Positions 63,549-64,000 of a stretch of DNA of 64,000 bases are shown here, in pieces. The notes under the pieces are model-generated. The model did no database searches. It saw nothing but the letters and a program-made list of their open reading frames with translations, and was not told where the DNA came from. This DNA is from Puccinellia tenuiflora (taxonomy: Eukaryota > Streptophyta > Magnoliopsida > Poales > Poaceae). The translations under genes were made by a program, and so were the position numbers. The stretch is from positions 1,160,846 to 1,224,845 of the forward strand of contig QRDG01000393.1 in NCBI GenBank assembly GCA_012064385.1, given 5' to 3'. Numbering within the stretch: the stretch's first letter is position 1; the number at the start of each line of letters is the position of its first letter.

Positions 63549-64000
63549 ATTTGGGAGGGATTTGTATGCTTGAAATTGTGTGAAAAATGTAGAAGAAATG
63601 GGAAATTCAGAAACTTTCATCAGTGAAATTCTGTTAAATGCTCTGCCTTTCTGTAAAAAAAACTTTCTATTGGGCCAACTCTATCCAATTAGGCCCATTC
63701 GGGGTGGGCAAATTAGAAGGGTGGGTTGTGCCGGAAAAAAAAGGTGTAAAATGAACAAAAATGGGGTTTGGCTGGGAATCGAACCCAAGACCCCGTGGTT
63801 TTGGGGAGTATAGTGCTGCGCTAGTGACCGTTAGGGCTGATGGAAGGACTTTGACATGGCAAAGGAAGGAGACTATACATAGTGAGTTCTTTACTTGGTT
63901 TAGGGTTTAAAAACGCATTTTGTACTGAATGTTTTGGACACACGTGAGAGTGGTTTTCCTTTGGGTTTTGTACTTAATTTTTGGACACGCATGTTTGCAT
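63549..64000 (+). other. 3' flank of the GRF gene, with a tRNA-like sequence
   Basis: Probable 3' UTR (TTTGGGAGGGATTTG onward). On the minus strand near 63840-63770 the sequence reads GGTCACTAGCGCAGCACTAT...GGGTTCGATTCCCAGCC, with a good T-arm (TGGG TTCGATT CCCA) but no convincing full cloverleaf. No further gene. Confidence 0.4.

Overview
This is plant nuclear DNA from a grass, most likely a Pooideae species (wheat/barley/rye/Aegilops group or oat). The evidence is a solo LTR of BARE1/Angela type, Athila-like elements with the repeated AAGCTTGGGGATG motif, a Maximus/SIRE-type Copia gag and LTR, a CACTA transposon starting CACTACTAGGAAA, and GC-rich Tat-lineage Gypsy elements. Almost the whole window is nested transposable elements. 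I recognise only one host gene, a GRF-type zinc-finger protein at 51958-63548, and its second exon is split by the CACTA element.

Layout. 1-5301: 3' part of an Athila-like Gypsy element (E1) with its 3' LTR. 5302-5555: end of a Tat-family LTR (T0). 5556-14422: LTR of a second Athila-like element (E2a), split by a complete but decayed chromovirus-like element (E3, 6403-13845, TSD ATCTA). 14423-17810: minus-strand 5' part of a Copia element (gag, PBS, LTR). 17811-23666: Athila-like gag-protease element E2b. 23667-30004: decayed chromovirus-like element G, holding a BARE1/Angela solo LTR (28026-29964, TSD ATCAA). Composition changes sharply from AT-rich to GC-rich at 30005. 30005-46043: stacked Tat elements T1, T2a and T2b, with a hAT-type MITE in the pol of T2b. 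46044 to about 51340: a Tat element of another family (E4). 51341-64000: the host gene, the CACTA element (52305-63330, TSD CGG), and inside the CACTA a complete Tat element T3 (52909-62201, TSD GGAGG).

Flanks and target duplications support this order of events: G received E2b, the Angela element and T1. E2b received the Copia. The Copia gag received E2a. E2a received T0 (then E1 into T0) and E3. T1 received T2a, which received T2b, which received the MITE and E4. The host gene received the CACTA, which received T3.

The most interesting content is a second gene carried antisense to gag-pol in each Tat element (plus strand here, next to the left LTR). In T1, T2b and T3 it encodes a putative-gypsy-transposon (Transposase_28-like) domain, an acidic repeat region, a basic NLS-like cluster and a long coiled coil, and it has one spliceosomal-type intron at the same codon in all three. 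It is intact in T3 (about 1,165 residues), although T3 has lost RT, RNase H and integrase. E4 carries a distant five-exon version with its own TATA box. Being antisense lets these introns survive retrotransposition.
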